DNA of 64,000 nucleotides, taken from assembly GCA_965140775.1 (NCBI GenBank), contig OZ223471.1, positions 3,286,001-3,350,000 of the forward strand, in the 5' to 3' direction. Shown here in pieces: positions 17,031-27,100 of the stretch. Positions within the stretch are counted from its first letter, which is position 1, and every line of letters starts with the position of its first letter. The notes below the pieces were generated by a model. The model was given only the letters and a program-made list of their open reading frames with translations. It was not told the DNA's origin and ran no database searches. Source of the stretch: UBA6244 sp965140775 (GTDB lineage: Bacteria; Bacteroidota; Bacteroidia; Bacteroidales; F082). A program made the translations under genes and the position numbers.

Positions 17031-18337
17031 CACTAGTGATGCGTTAACTTTATAAAAACATTTGTATACAATTGATATTTATATAATTATAAGCGTTCTT
17101 TGATTTTTTGATTTGATTTGCATGGTAGTTTTGTGAGAAATCACAAAATTATGAATAGCGGGAAGTATGTTTTTGCTCAAGTTTTATCGCTAATAAATAA
17201 ATATGAGTTCAATAAATGCGTTAAACGATATAATGGGAATTATCGAACTCGTGGACTTAATTGCTGGAATCAATTTGCTCAGCTCCTTTTTGGACAGCTT
17301 ACTTCCAGGAACGGGTTGAGAGATATTTGTCTCTGCCTTAATGCGCACAAGAAAAGTTTATATCATTTAGGCATTAAGCGAAGTGTCAATCAGTCAACCC
17401 TGTCACGAGCAAATGAAAGTCGTGATTGGCGCATTTTTGCGGACTTCGGAATGTATCTCATAAAACTTGTTCAACCTCTTTATGCTAATTGTTCTGTACC
17501 ACATTTGGAGATTGAGAATGATATATTTGTTCTTGATTCATCCACCATCTCACTTAGCCTAACGCTATGGAGTTGGGCAAAGGGTAAACGTTCCAGGGGA
17601 GCTATTAAAATTCATACCATGATAGATTTGCGAGGCAACATACCAATCTTTATCCACCTAACCGACGGTAAATATCATGATGTAAATGCACTGGACGAGA
17701 TTGAAATCATACCAAATGCAATATACGTTATGGACAAAGCATATATTGATTTCAAACGTCTTTACAGCTTAAATCAAGTAGGTGCATTTTTTGTAGTTCG
17801 AGCCAAGGATAATTTTCGGTTTAGAGTGATTAAGTCTCGAAAAGTAGATAAAGACATCGGTTTACGCTGTGATCAGGTTGTCAAGCTGGTAATATACAAT
17901 AGCAAAAAACAATACCCTGAAAAACTGCGGAGGATTAAATACTATGATAGCGAAAAGGATATAACGCTTGTATTTCTGACCAACAACTTTGATGTGGATG
18001 CTATAGAAGTAGCTGCACTATACAAAAACCGTTGGCAAGTTGAACTATTCTTCAAATGGATAAAACAAAACCTACAGATAAAAACAATCTGGGGTCATTC
18101 TGAAAATGCTGTCAAAATCCACATTTGGGTAGCCGTTTGTACCTACTTAATAGTAGCATACCTGAAATATCAGCTTCGGAGCCCCTATTCAGTCTATGAA
18201 ATTATGCAGATATTAGGGATTTCGGCTTTTGCCAAAACACCTATAAATGAACTGCTTACCAAAACACAAATCAAACAAAATGTCAAAGAACAACTTAACT
18301 TATTTAATTTCAATGAAATATTAACGCATCACTAGTG
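17031..18337 (+). mobile_element. Complete IS4-family insertion sequence (1307 bp)
   Basis: The left end CACTAGTGATGCGTTAA (17031-17047) and its exact reverse complement (18321-18337) form perfect 17-bp terminal inverted repeats. They are flanked by a 9-bp direct repeat ATTATAATT (17022-17030 and 18338-18346), the expected target duplication. Because both copies are also preceded by G, the duplication could be read as slightly longer. One transposase gene fills the element, and its stop codon falls inside the right repeat. Intact ends, an intact gene and an identical target duplication suggest a recent insertion. Confidence 0.95.
17151..18335 (+). CDS. IS4-family transposase (DUF4372 N-terminus, DDE domain)
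   Basis: DDE transposase of 394 residues from the ATG at 17151 (MNSGKYVFAQVLSLIN). The frame extends to 17118 but the extra residues are not family-like. The N-terminal part (about residues 1-75) matches the DUF4372 DNA-binding region. Catalytic residues are D129 (FVLDSSTI), D195 (VMDKAYID) and E298. The IS4 signature Y-(2)-R-(3)-E-(6)-K is exact at Y291, R294, E298 and K305 (YKNRWQVELFFKWIK). The stop codon at 18333-18335 lies inside the right inverted repeat. There is no frameshift or premature stop, so it should be active. Confidence 0.96.
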   Translation: MNSGKYVFAQVLSLINKYEFNKCVKRYNGNYRTRGLNCWNQFAQLLFGQLTSRNGLRDICLCLNAHKKSLYHLGIKRSVNQSTLSRANESRDWRIFADFGMYLIKLVQPLYANCSVPHLEIENDIFVLDSSTISLSLTLWSWAKGKRSRGAIKIHTMIDLRGNIPIFIHLTDGKYHDVNALDEIEIIPNAIYVMDKAYIDFKRLYSLNQVGAFFVVRAKDNFRFRVIKSRKVDKDIGLRCDQVVKLVIYNSKKQYPEKLRRIKYYDSEKDITLVFLTNNFDVDAIEVAALYKNRWQVELFFKWIKQNLQIKTIWGHSENAVKIHIWVAVCTYLIVAYLKYQLRSPYSVYEIMQILGISAFAKTPINELLTKTQIKQNVKEQLNLFNFNEILTHH

Positions 18338-18346
18338 ATTATAATT
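18338..18346. repeat. Target-site duplication, right copy
   Basis: ATTATAATT directly after the right IS end, matching 17022-17030. The start codon of the serine hydrolase is only 37 nt further on. Confidence 0.85.
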
Positions 18347-18382
18347 AGTAATTTAGCCAGCTCAAATTTAAGCACTTATCAC

Positions 18383-19606
18383 ATGAAAAAAATCTGTTTT
18401 GCCTTACTGATGCTTCTCATTGTAACCAGTGGTTGCAATAAGGATAATTCGGACACAGTCATCGTACAACCAAACTACCAAAACGACCTGCAAAAACTAA
18501 TGGATGATCATTGGAATCGATTTTCGGAAGGGAAAGAAAATTTTCCGGGAGGATACGCTTTTCAGGTACTTTCACCGGTTGGCGATTATTATGTTAGTGC
18601 AGGAGACCTCAGTACTACGACCAATAAGACACGCTTTCGGGGAGCCAGCACCACCAAAACATTTACCGCCGCGGCCATCGTTTTATTGCATCAGCAAGGC
18701 AAATTGAACATCGACCATTTTGTTACGCAGAACATTCCCGGCACATCAACACCATACCTTCCTGACAACGAAGATTTTAACATCCCCTTTAAAGACAAAA
18801 TCACCATCAGATCACTGCTTCAGCACCGTTCGGGCATGTTTGATGTCATCAACGCCAACATCCCCGACAGCGTTAACCAACCATATGCCGGGATGCGCTA
18901 TGTTGATTACGTTATTGAAGATTTGGGTGAACCCTTTCATACTTTTACCATCACCGAAATGGCCCATGTGGTGGCCCAAAATCAACTTTATGTTGAAGCA
19001 CCTGACAAGAATTTTCATTACTCCAATACGGGATATGGCTTGCTTGCACTCATCATTGAAAGAATTTCGGGTCAACGCTACGACGAGTTTATCAAGGAGA
19101 ACCTACTAATCCCAAATGGCCTTAACGAAACGAGTTTTCCTTACCAAGGAACCGACATTACCATGCCTGCTCCATTTGCCAGTTCATATTACTATTTTGG
19201 AGGCGAACAAGAAAACGTAACCGATCATAACGTTTCGATGCATGTGGCCGAAGGGAACATCATTACAACGCCACAGGATTTGTCAACCTGGATCAGGAAT
19301 CTATACACAGGCCAAGCAGGAATCGAAAATAAATATGTTCAGTTTTTGATGATGGATTGCCAGCCCACCTATGAATCGCACCAGTATTATGGCTTGGGAA
19401 CTACCTTCACCCCTACGCTGGGCTATGGCCACAATGGCGGACACAAAGCCTTTTTTACCGTGACGCGTTACGATCCGGATACCGACATCACCTTTGTGAT
19501 ATATACCAATGTGTGGGATTTCGATGTAATGAATGTGGATTTGTATGCCGAAATACTCAACTTATACGATTTTGTGTATGATGCCAAAGAGATATTGCAA
19601 GAATAA
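18383..19606 (+). CDS. Serine hydrolase lipoprotein, beta-lactamase class C/D-peptidase fold
   Basis: The product has 407 residues from the ATG at 18383. The signal peptide MKKICFALLMLLIVTSGC ends in a lipobox with lipidated C18, so it is membrane-anchored. The fold motifs are S89-T-T-K92 (GASTTKTF), Y213-S-N215 (HYSNTGYG) and H350-N-G (YGHNGGHK). These are the three active-site elements of class C beta-lactamase-related esterases, D-aminopeptidases and DD-peptidases. HNG in place of KTG argues against a classical beta-lactamase. A longer frame starting at 18335 would run through the IS end and is rejected. The IS right end lies 45 nt upstream, so the native promoter was probably separated from this gene. 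Confidence 0.88.
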   Translation: MKKICFALLMLLIVTSGCNKDNSDTVIVQPNYQNDLQKLMDDHWNRFSEGKENFPGGYAFQVLSPVGDYYVSAGDLSTTTNKTRFRGASTTKTFTAAAIVLLHQQGKLNIDHFVTQNIPGTSTPYLPDNEDFNIPFKDKITIRSLLQHRSGMFDVINANIPDSVNQPYAGMRYVDYVIEDLGEPFHTFTITEMAHVVAQNQLYVEAPDKNFHYSNTGYGLLALIIERISGQRYDEFIKENLLIPNGLNETSFPYQGTDITMPAPFASSYYYFGGEQENVTDHNVSMHVAEGNIITTPQDLSTWIRNLYTGQAGIENKYVQFLMMDCQPTYESHQYYGLGTTFTPTLGYGHNGGHKAFFTVTRYDPDTDITFVIYTNVWDFDVMNVDLYAEILNLYDFVYDAKEILQE

Positions 19607-19914
19607 ATTGCTTATTTTTAATTGCAAAAATGGTTATACCGATTATGAATTGAAATGAGCTTTAAGTTCGCTTCGCTCCTGAAACCTCTTCAATTCTATA
19701 TCGGCATTATACATAAACAGCGTAGTGCTAACTTCAATTTATATAAGGTATTATTTATCATTTCTTTTAAAGCGTTTCATCATTTCAAATTACCTTTCAA
19801 CATTCAGAAACACATGTTAAAATGTAAAACATTTGTAAAGAAATGGCCAATCATTCGTGGCTGACGCCAAATCTTGCAAACTATTTTCGAATGCCGATAG
19901 ATTGAATTTTTTTC
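19607..19914. other. AT-rich intergenic region, nothing recognised
   Basis: About 300 bases between the serine hydrolase stop and the tRNA-Val promoter. A 69-codon plus-strand frame at 19655-19864 lacks a promoter, conserved features or neighbours that would support it. No clear terminator hairpin is visible. Confidence 0.5.
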
Positions 19915-19922
19915 TATTTTTG
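19915..19922 (+). promoter_or_regulatory. -7 promoter element for tRNA-Val
   Basis: TATTTTTG, an exact TAnnTTTG match, ends 10 nt before the first base of tRNA-Val, the distance expected for a transcription start just ahead of the tRNA. A -33 TTTG at standard spacing is not evident. Confidence 0.65.
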
Positions 19923-19932
19923 CGCTCCCAAT

Positions 19933-20007
19933 GGGATATTAGCTCAGTTGGTTTAGAGCATCGCCTTGACAGGGCGGGGGTCACTGGTTCGAATCCAGTA
20001 TATCCCA
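19933..20007 (+). tRNA. tRNA-Val (GAC anticodon)
   Basis: 75 nt on the plus strand. Acceptor GGGATAT pairs with ATATCCC, the D arm has GCTCAGTTGGTTTAGAGC, and the anticodon loop TTGACAG gives GAC. The T arm has CTGGTTCGAATCCAG and the discriminator is A. No CCA is encoded. It is a single-gene unit with its own promoter box and terminator. Confidence 0.97.
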
Positions 20008-20008
20008 C

Positions 20009-20037
20009 AAAAAAAGCCGCTTTCCAGCGGCTTTTTC
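20009..20037. terminator. Bidirectional terminator between tRNA-Val and porP/sprF
   Basis: AGCCGCT (20015-20021) pairs with AGCGGCT (20026-20032), with an A-run before and a T-run after. It serves tRNA-Val on the plus strand and the giant gene-porP/sprF operon on the minus strand. Confidence 0.9.
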
Positions 20038-20049
20038 CATTTCTATCTC

Positions 20050-21174
20050 CTAAAACGGCGAACACTCTATCGGACTATAACTCCGTGGCCTGGGCGACAT
20101 GAAGGAGTTCTTGTCTTTGTTCACCAGGCCGATGTCGTCCAGCTCGAAGATCAGGCTGATTTCGTGGCTGGGGCCGGTGAAGCTCTGACGGGCGTTGATG
20201 TTGACCTCGTAGCTGTACATGAGTTTCATGCGGTATTGCTCCGTGAAGGGGATGTTCAATCCCAGCATCACGTCGAAGCTGCTGAACTCGTCGTATTCCA
20301 GGGTTTGGTTTTTGTACCACAAGCCCAAATACACATGTTGCATGTACACGTTGGTGCCCAAAGTGTACAAAAACATGTTGCGCTGGTGTTCTACCATCAC
20401 GCCGGGGTTGAGCTTAAAGCCTTGCTTTTTCTGGTAGTAGCCCTGCTCCTGACCCATGGTGATGACAAAGTCCAGGTTGTACACGAACTTTCGGGGAAGG
20501 GCAGCGTCCACGTCAAAAAAGCTTTGGTTGGGCTCGGTGATGTGGTGCACGGCCACGCCCAGCTTGCCATCCACGTCCCTGCCTTGCCATTGGAAGATAC
20601 CTCCAAAGCTAAAGTCAGGGAAGCTCACCTTATCGCGGGCGGCGCCGGCAAAGGTGCTGGGCCCGATGTTGCCCCACCTGGGATCCAGCTGGTCTTCAAA
20701 CACCAGGTTGTCCCAGTTCAGACTCTGCGTAACCACCGAGGCCAGTGCCCCCAGTTGGAAGATCATGTTGTGGGCAATGGGGATGCGTACCGAGGGCAAG
20801 AAGCCAAAGGTGTTGGTCTTTAACATGCCCACCCCTTCCAGGGTTTGGGAGGCAATCACACCAATTCCTCCGGCACCGGGCAGACTGCGCTCGGCCACGT
20901 CGGCACTAAAGCTGTAGGTGTGGTAGTTGCCCTGAAGGCCGGTCCACTGTTTTTTGTAGTTCAACCTTACCTTTAACCCCTGGGTCAAACCCACGTTGGC
21001 AGGATTGTAATAGGTGGGGTTGTTATAATACTGGGCAAAGTCCACGTCCTGGGAATGGAGCCTTTGGGGAAGAAACAGGATGCTCAGAAAAAGTAGGCTG
21101 AGGCTCAGGCTCAGGCTTAGGTTGAGGCTCAGATTCATTCCGAATGTCGATTTGGTGGTGTTTTCTTTTTTCAT
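20050..21174 (-). CDS. PorP/SprF family type IX secretion outer-membrane protein
   Basis: The 374-residue barrel protein has the family's opening FAQYYNNPTYYNPANVGL and LNYKKQWTGLQGNYHTYSFS, followed by GIGVIASQTLEGVG. Proteins of this family help secrete or attach T9SS substrates with type B C-terminal domains; SprF for the adhesin SprB is the model. Here the gene follows, by 12 nt, a giant gene whose product ends in exactly such a domain, so they are a probable cognate pair in one operon. The signal peptide is odd: its hydrophobic core LSLNLSLSLSLSLL is encoded by six tandem hexamers (21096-21131). The protein ends SYSPIECSPF, past the last strand. Confidence 0.92.
   Translation of the reverse strand: MKKENTTKSTFGMNLSLNLSLSLSLSLLFLSILFLPQRLHSQDVDFAQYYNNPTYYNPANVGLTQGLKVRLNYKKQWTGLQGNYHTYSFSADVAERSLPGAGGIGVIASQTLEGVGMLKTNTFGFLPSVRIPIAHNMIFQLGALASVVTQSLNWDNLVFEDQLDPRWGNIGPSTFAGAARDKVSFPDFSFGGIFQWQGRDVDGKLGVAVHHITEPNQSFFDVDAALPRKFVYNLDFVITMGQEQGYYQKKQGFKLNPGVMVEHQRNMFLYTLGTNVYMQHVYLGLWYKNQTLEYDEFSSFDVMLGLNIPFTEQYRMKLMYSYEVNINARQSFTGPSHEISLIFELDDIGLVNKDKNSFMSPRPRSYSPIECSPF
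21096..21131 (-). repeat. Hexanucleotide tandem repeat inside the porP/sprF signal peptide
   Basis: Six consecutive 6-bp units on the plus strand: GGCTGA, GGCTCA, GGCTCA, GGCTTA, GGTTGA, GGCTCA. On the coding strand they give alternating Leu and Ser/Asn in the signal-peptide core. Each unit gained or lost would add or remove two residues without changing frame. Confidence 0.85.
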
Positions 21175-21186
21175 GTTGGGATCGAT

Positions 21187-24100
21187 TTATCGGATCAAAG
21201 TTACAGTTCCGTGGGTTTCTAAATTGCCGTCGCCATTGTCGCTGCCGCGCCAGTAGCTGTCATCGCTAAAGCGCGCCGTGATGCGCCAGATGTAAGTGCC
21301 CGTGGGCAAAGGCTGGCCTTCATAGGTGCCATCCCAGCCCTCGGCTACCTGTCCGTTTTCCAGTAAGGTACTGCTAAAGACCAAATTGCCCCACGAGCTG
21401 AACACTTCCAGCTTGTATTCACTTAAGTTAATACCCACCGGCTTGAAGGTGTTAAAGGTCTCGTCAGCCACCGAGGGACTAAAGGCATTAGGTACATACA
21501 ATCCCGTGAACAGCAGCTCGTAGGGGTAAATGAGCGTGTCGGGACAGCCATAGGTGTTGGTGGCTATGAGCATCAGGTTGTAGATGGGGTCAGAGTCGTA
21601 CTCGTACTGGTGAATGGGACTTTCTTCCGTTGTGGTGTAGGTGTCATCAAAATTCCAGAAATAGTCGATGGTATCGCACAGGGAGAGGTTGTCCAGCTTC
21701 ACCTGTCCCTGTCTGCCTTCCCAGTCTTCGGTCAGGGTGAAAAGGGCCGTGGGAACGGGATAGATCTCGATTTCATGGCTGATTTGGCTCCTGCAGAAGT
21801 TGGCATCGGTGATTTGCATGGTTACCGTGTAGCTATCGATGGAATCGTAGATGTGGTAGGGGTTCTGAAGGTCACTCACGCTGTCCATGGTGTATGGATC
21901 GCCAAAATGCCAGAAGTAGTTAGTGATCTGTGCACTGTCGGCTGTGCTTTCATCGGTGAAGTAGGTGTAGTATCCCTGACAGGTTTCTGCCCAGCTAAAC
22001 TCGGCCGTGGGTGGCTTGAAGATGGTCACCTCCGTGGTAGTGGTGTCTGTACATCCCCACCGGTTGGCTACAATGAGTTCGGTGAGGTAGTTGTCGTATG
22101 CCGGATACAGGTAGGTGGGGTTGGCGATAATGGCCGTGTCGGCATCGGTTGAGGTGTCGCCAAAGTCCCAACGCCAGGTGGTGATGGGCTCTGAATAGGT
22201 CTCACTGCCATCCATGAAGTAGGTGATGTCGCCCAGACAGTTGTTCTGAACGACGATCGCTGCCATGGGGGTGGGACGTATGAGCACTTCCTTGGTGATG
22301 GTGTTGGTGTAGGTTTGGGTGCCAATCTCTCCGGTAACCGTCAGGGTGACCTGATAGGTACCGCCCTGGTTGTCTTGATAACTATGGCAGGCATGGCTTT
22401 GGAAGCTGTTGTAGCTGTCGGTATTTCCATCGCCAAAGTCCCAATCCCATTGGGTGATGTTGCCGTTTTGGGTCAAAAATACGGAGCTGTCGGCAAAGCA
22501 TACTTCTGTTAGTGCACACAAATTAATGGTGTCGGGAACGTAGAAGTTGGCTATCAAACAGGCCCTGGTATAGACCGTCCGGGTGATGGAGTCGGTACAG
22601 CCGTTAAAGTTGGTGACAATCAGCTTGACCTGGTAGCTGCTGTCGTTGGGTGAATACAGGTGGGTGGGGTTCTGAGCGGTGGAGGTGTTGGGCTCGCTGC
22701 TGAGCGGATCGCCAAAGTCCCACAACCAGCTTTGAATAAAGTTGCCTCCGTGTAGTGATTCATCCGTGAACTGCATGGGGGTATCACAGGCACCTGCCTC
22801 ATAGCTAAATCTTGGGGTGGGAAGGCTGTCGATGGTGATTTCCAGACTGGCGTAAGCCGAGCAGCCATTGGTGTCCACGGCCATGAGCTCTACATTGTAA
22901 AGCCCGGGATTGGCAAAGGTGTGTTGGATGCTGTCGTGGTAAGTGGTAATCTGTGGGGTGCCATCGTGGAAGTTCCAGCTGTAGCTGGCCACGCTGTCGT
23001 TCTCGGGCAGGTAGTGGGCATAGAAGGTCGTGGGCTGTGTCAAACAAACCTGATCGGCGGTGATTTCTACTTCCAATTGTCCAAACACGCAGACTTCTAC
23101 CGTGTCGGTGGAGTAACACGCGTTGTCATCGGTCACTGTCAGGGTTACCTGGTAACAGGTGTCGGTGATATCGTAGATGTACTCGGGATCGATTTCTGTG
23201 CTGTAGTAGCCTTCGTTAAGGTTCCATTCCCAGGTTTGTATCGGGCTGCCATCGGCTCCGGGCTCGCTGCCATCAAAGAAGTAAACCTGTCCGGCAGGAT
23301 CACATACCTGGACAAAGCTTTCGATCTTGGCGATGGGGCGGGTTCTTACCTTCACCCATTGGCGGATGGTGTCGGCACAGCCGTAGTTGTCCGTGGCAAT
23401 AAGGGTTACCTGAAAGTCATCGTTGGTGGCGTACAGGTGGGTGGGGTTTTGGATGTTGGCGGTGCTGCCATCGCCCAAATCCCATTCCCAGCCGGCAATG
23501 TAGCCCAGCTGACTGTAGCTTTCATCGGTGAAGTAGGTGGTGTCGCCCAAACAGGCATTCTGGTAGCTAAAGTTGGCCAGGGGTGGGTCTTTGACCACGA
23601 TCTGCTCACTGGTGGAAGCCTCGCAGCCTGCCAGGTCGGTGACCGTCAGTGTCACGGTATAGGTGCCGGGGGCGTTGTACAGGTAGTCGGCATTTTGGGT
23701 CAGGGCATAGCCGCCATCGCCAAAGTCCCAGTACCAGGTGCTGATCTGTGCGGTGGAGGTGCCTGCAAAGCTTACCGGGGTGTTGGCACACAGGGTGTCG
23801 CTGCTCATGGTAAAGCTCACATCGGGGGCGGGGTTCACGCTCAGATCGTGGGTAATGGTGTCGTCGCAGCCCTGGGTGTTGGTCACAATCAGGGTGACGG
23901 TGTAATCGCCCGGAGAGCTGAACACGTGGGTGGGGTTTTGGTAGGTGCTGGTGTTGGTGTTGCCCGAGAGGGGGTCGCCAAAGTCCCAGTACCAACTGCC
24001 AATGTCGGGGGTGTTGTTGGTCAGATCATAAAACTGGGTGGGCTGACCAAAGCAGACGTCTTCCCAGTTGAACTCTGCCACGGGACTGGCTACGGAGACT

Positions 24101-27100
24101 ACGGTTCTGATAACCGTGTTCTGACAGCTGTCGGAGTCGGTAACGGTTAGGGTGACACCGTAGCTTTGGTCGTTGGTATACACGTGGCTGGTGTTGCCAC
24201 TGTTGGGTGCCAGGATGGTTTCGGTATTGCCATCGTCAAAGTCCCATTCCCATTTTACAATGGCGCCATTGGGGCTGTTGCTTAAGTTTAAGAAGAAGAT
24301 GGTATCGCCGACGCAGGTGGGCTGACTGTACTCAAAGCTGGCCTGTGGCAGGGGGTTCACCGTCACCGTTTGGGTTTGGGTGGCCGTGCAGCCATCGGTG
24401 GTTTGTACGGTTAAGCTTACCTGGAAGTCGCCGGGGCTGTCGTAGGTGTTTTCGGGATCGGGCTGCTGGCTGGTGTGGCCATCGCCAAAGTCCCAATAGT
24501 ATTGATCCAGTCCTGTCAGATCGGTGATGGTAAAGCTTACCGGTTCATGCATACAGGCGGGGGTGAAAGTAAAGTCCACTTCGGGGGCATCGGTGATGGT
24601 GATTTCTATGGTGTCGGCATCCGTGCAGTTGCTTTGGCTTTGAATGCTTAAGGTGACTTCATAGGTGCCCGGACCGCTGAACAAGTGGGTGGGATCGCTC
24701 TGGCTGCTCTGGTTGGAGGATCCACTGGCGGGGTCGCCAAAGTTCCACTGCCATGCCATGATGCTGCCGGCGCCGTTTTCACTGCTCACATCGTGGAAGC
24801 TGATGGATCCGCTCATGCAGCCCGCATCGTAGTCGATCTGGGCAATGGGTGATGGGGTGATGGTGACGTCCTGGCTATTGGTTGCCTGACAGCCATCGCT
24901 GGTGGTGACCGTTAACATGGCGGTGTAGGTGCCTGTACCTGGGTAAATGTGGCTTACATCGGGATCGTCGGGGTGGTTAATGGTGATAATGGGGCTGCCA
25001 TCGCCAAAGTCCCACTCCCAGGTGGTGAGATAGCCGCTCAGGGGAATGCTGTAGTCTTCAAAGAAGGTTTCTGCGTTCTCGCAGTTGGGACTGCTGATGG
25101 AAAACATGCTGATGGGCTCGGGCATCACTTCTACCTGGTGGGTAACGCTGTTGGTGTATCCCAGGGTATCGATAATGGTGAGGGTGACATCGTACATGTT
25201 CGCGTTGAGGTAGGTGTGCAGGGGATCCTGGTTGTTGCTGCTTGTACCATCGCCAAAGTCCCAGTCGTAGATGGCCACGGCACCCACATCGGTTATGGTG
25301 GCATCGGTGGTGAACTGGATGGGGGTGTTTTCGCAGGCGTTGTCCCAGGTGAAATCAACAGGGGGTAGTCCGCCTACGTTTACTTGTATCACGGTTTCAA
25401 AGGTGCAGCCGTTTACATCGGTGACGGTCAGGCTCACATCGTAGTCGCCGGGGTTGGTGTAGGTGTGGGTGGTGTTTTGTCCCGTGGCTGTGCCGCCATC
25501 GGCAAAGTCCCATGCCCAGTTGGTGATGGTGCTGCCGCTGGTGGCAAAAAAGCCGATGTTGTCGCCTGCCTGGGCGGGGTTGGGTGCCCAGGTGAAGGTG
25601 GCATTGGGGGTGTTGGGGGCTTGCACGGTCTTGGTGATGCTGTCGCTGCATTGGTATGTCAGGCTATCGCTGGTGAACACCAGTTTGACATCGTAGAAGC
25701 CTCCCGTGGCATAGGTGTGTACGGGATTGGGGACATCGGAGGTGCTGCCATCACCAAAGTCCCAGAGTCTGCTATAGGGCTGATAGCCCGGGGGCAGGGT
25801 GCTGTTGTCGGTAAAGGCAAACAGGTTGCAGCCGCTCATGGTGTAACTAAAGTCGGCCGTGGGGGTGGGTACCACGATAATCTCTCCTGTGGCAGTTGCG
25901 GAGCAGCCTGCCGAGTCGGTGGCGGTTAAGGTGACGGTGTAGGTGCCGCCATTGGTGTAGCTGTGAACGGGGTTTTGGTCTTCGCTGATGCCGCCATCGC
26001 CAAAGTCCCACCACCAGAATTCGATGCCGGTATCGGCACTTCCTGTAAAGCTGGTCATGCCCCCGGCGCAGGTGGGCGAATCGAAGATTTGCATGCTCAC
26101 CTGTGGGATGGGGTTGACGGTGACTTGTTGGCTTAGACTGTTCTGGCACAGGTTGGTGTCGGTGATGTAGAGGATCACGTCATAAGTTCCGGGGTTGTCG
26201 AACACGTGTCCGGCATATTGTCCGGTGGTGTCGTGGCCATCGTCGAAGCTCCAGTACCAATCGGTGATGGGGGTGCCCGAAGCGCCGTAGAAGAAGGTGG
26301 TGTCCATCAAACAGGTGGGCTCGGGATCCCAGGTGTAGTAGATGGTGGGGGTGTTGGGGACGATCACGGGCATTGTCACAGTGTTGGAACAGGTGTAGCC
26401 TGAGCTGTCGGCGGTGACGGTGAGGGTGACGTTGTAAATTCCGCCATCTGCGTAAGCATGATTGAAAATGGGGTCGTCCTGGGTGGTGCCATCGCCCAAA
26501 TCCCAGTCATAATCCACCAAAAAGTAGCCCGACGGTGCCGTGCTGGCATCTTCAAAATGGATGGTGTGGCAGGAGTCGACCACGTAGGTGAAGTCGGCTT
26601 GGGGACTGGGTACAATAGTCAACAAAATGCTGTCGTAAACAACAGTACTGCAGGCGTTATTGGTTGCCTGAAGTCTGAGGGTTACCACGGTTAAGTCAAC
26701 AATATTTACCGACGGCGTATAGGTCGGATGTAATATGGTGGGATCGTCAAAAGTTCCCGCACCTGAAGAAGTCCAAAGCAACGACTGATAATTGGAGGCC
26801 GCAGACGTGCTAAGCACATGACTATCATCATGACAAATGGTGGCGTTATCTCCGGCATCAACTGTGGGCAAGCCCAGAACCGACAAGGTCATCATGTCGC
26901 TCACATCTGTGGCACATGGTGAAATGGCCATGGCTGTCAGTGTCAGATTTACTGTACCATTAAGGGCATCCCCCGAACCGGGCGTATAGGTGGCATTCAG
27001 CAACGAAGCGTCATCAAACACACCATCTCCGGAAGTAGTCCACAACACAGAAGCCTGATTGGTAGCCACTCCGGCAAGCGTATAGGCAGACCCTTCACAG

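Noticed and set aside
18335..18382. A longer serine hydrolase beginning at 18335.
   Set aside because: It would begin inside the IS right end, and the lipoprotein signal peptide starts at the Met at 18383.
19655..19864. A 69-codon plus-strand frame between the serine hydrolase and tRNA-Val.
   Set aside because: Low-complexity composition, no promoter or terminator, no recognisable domain.
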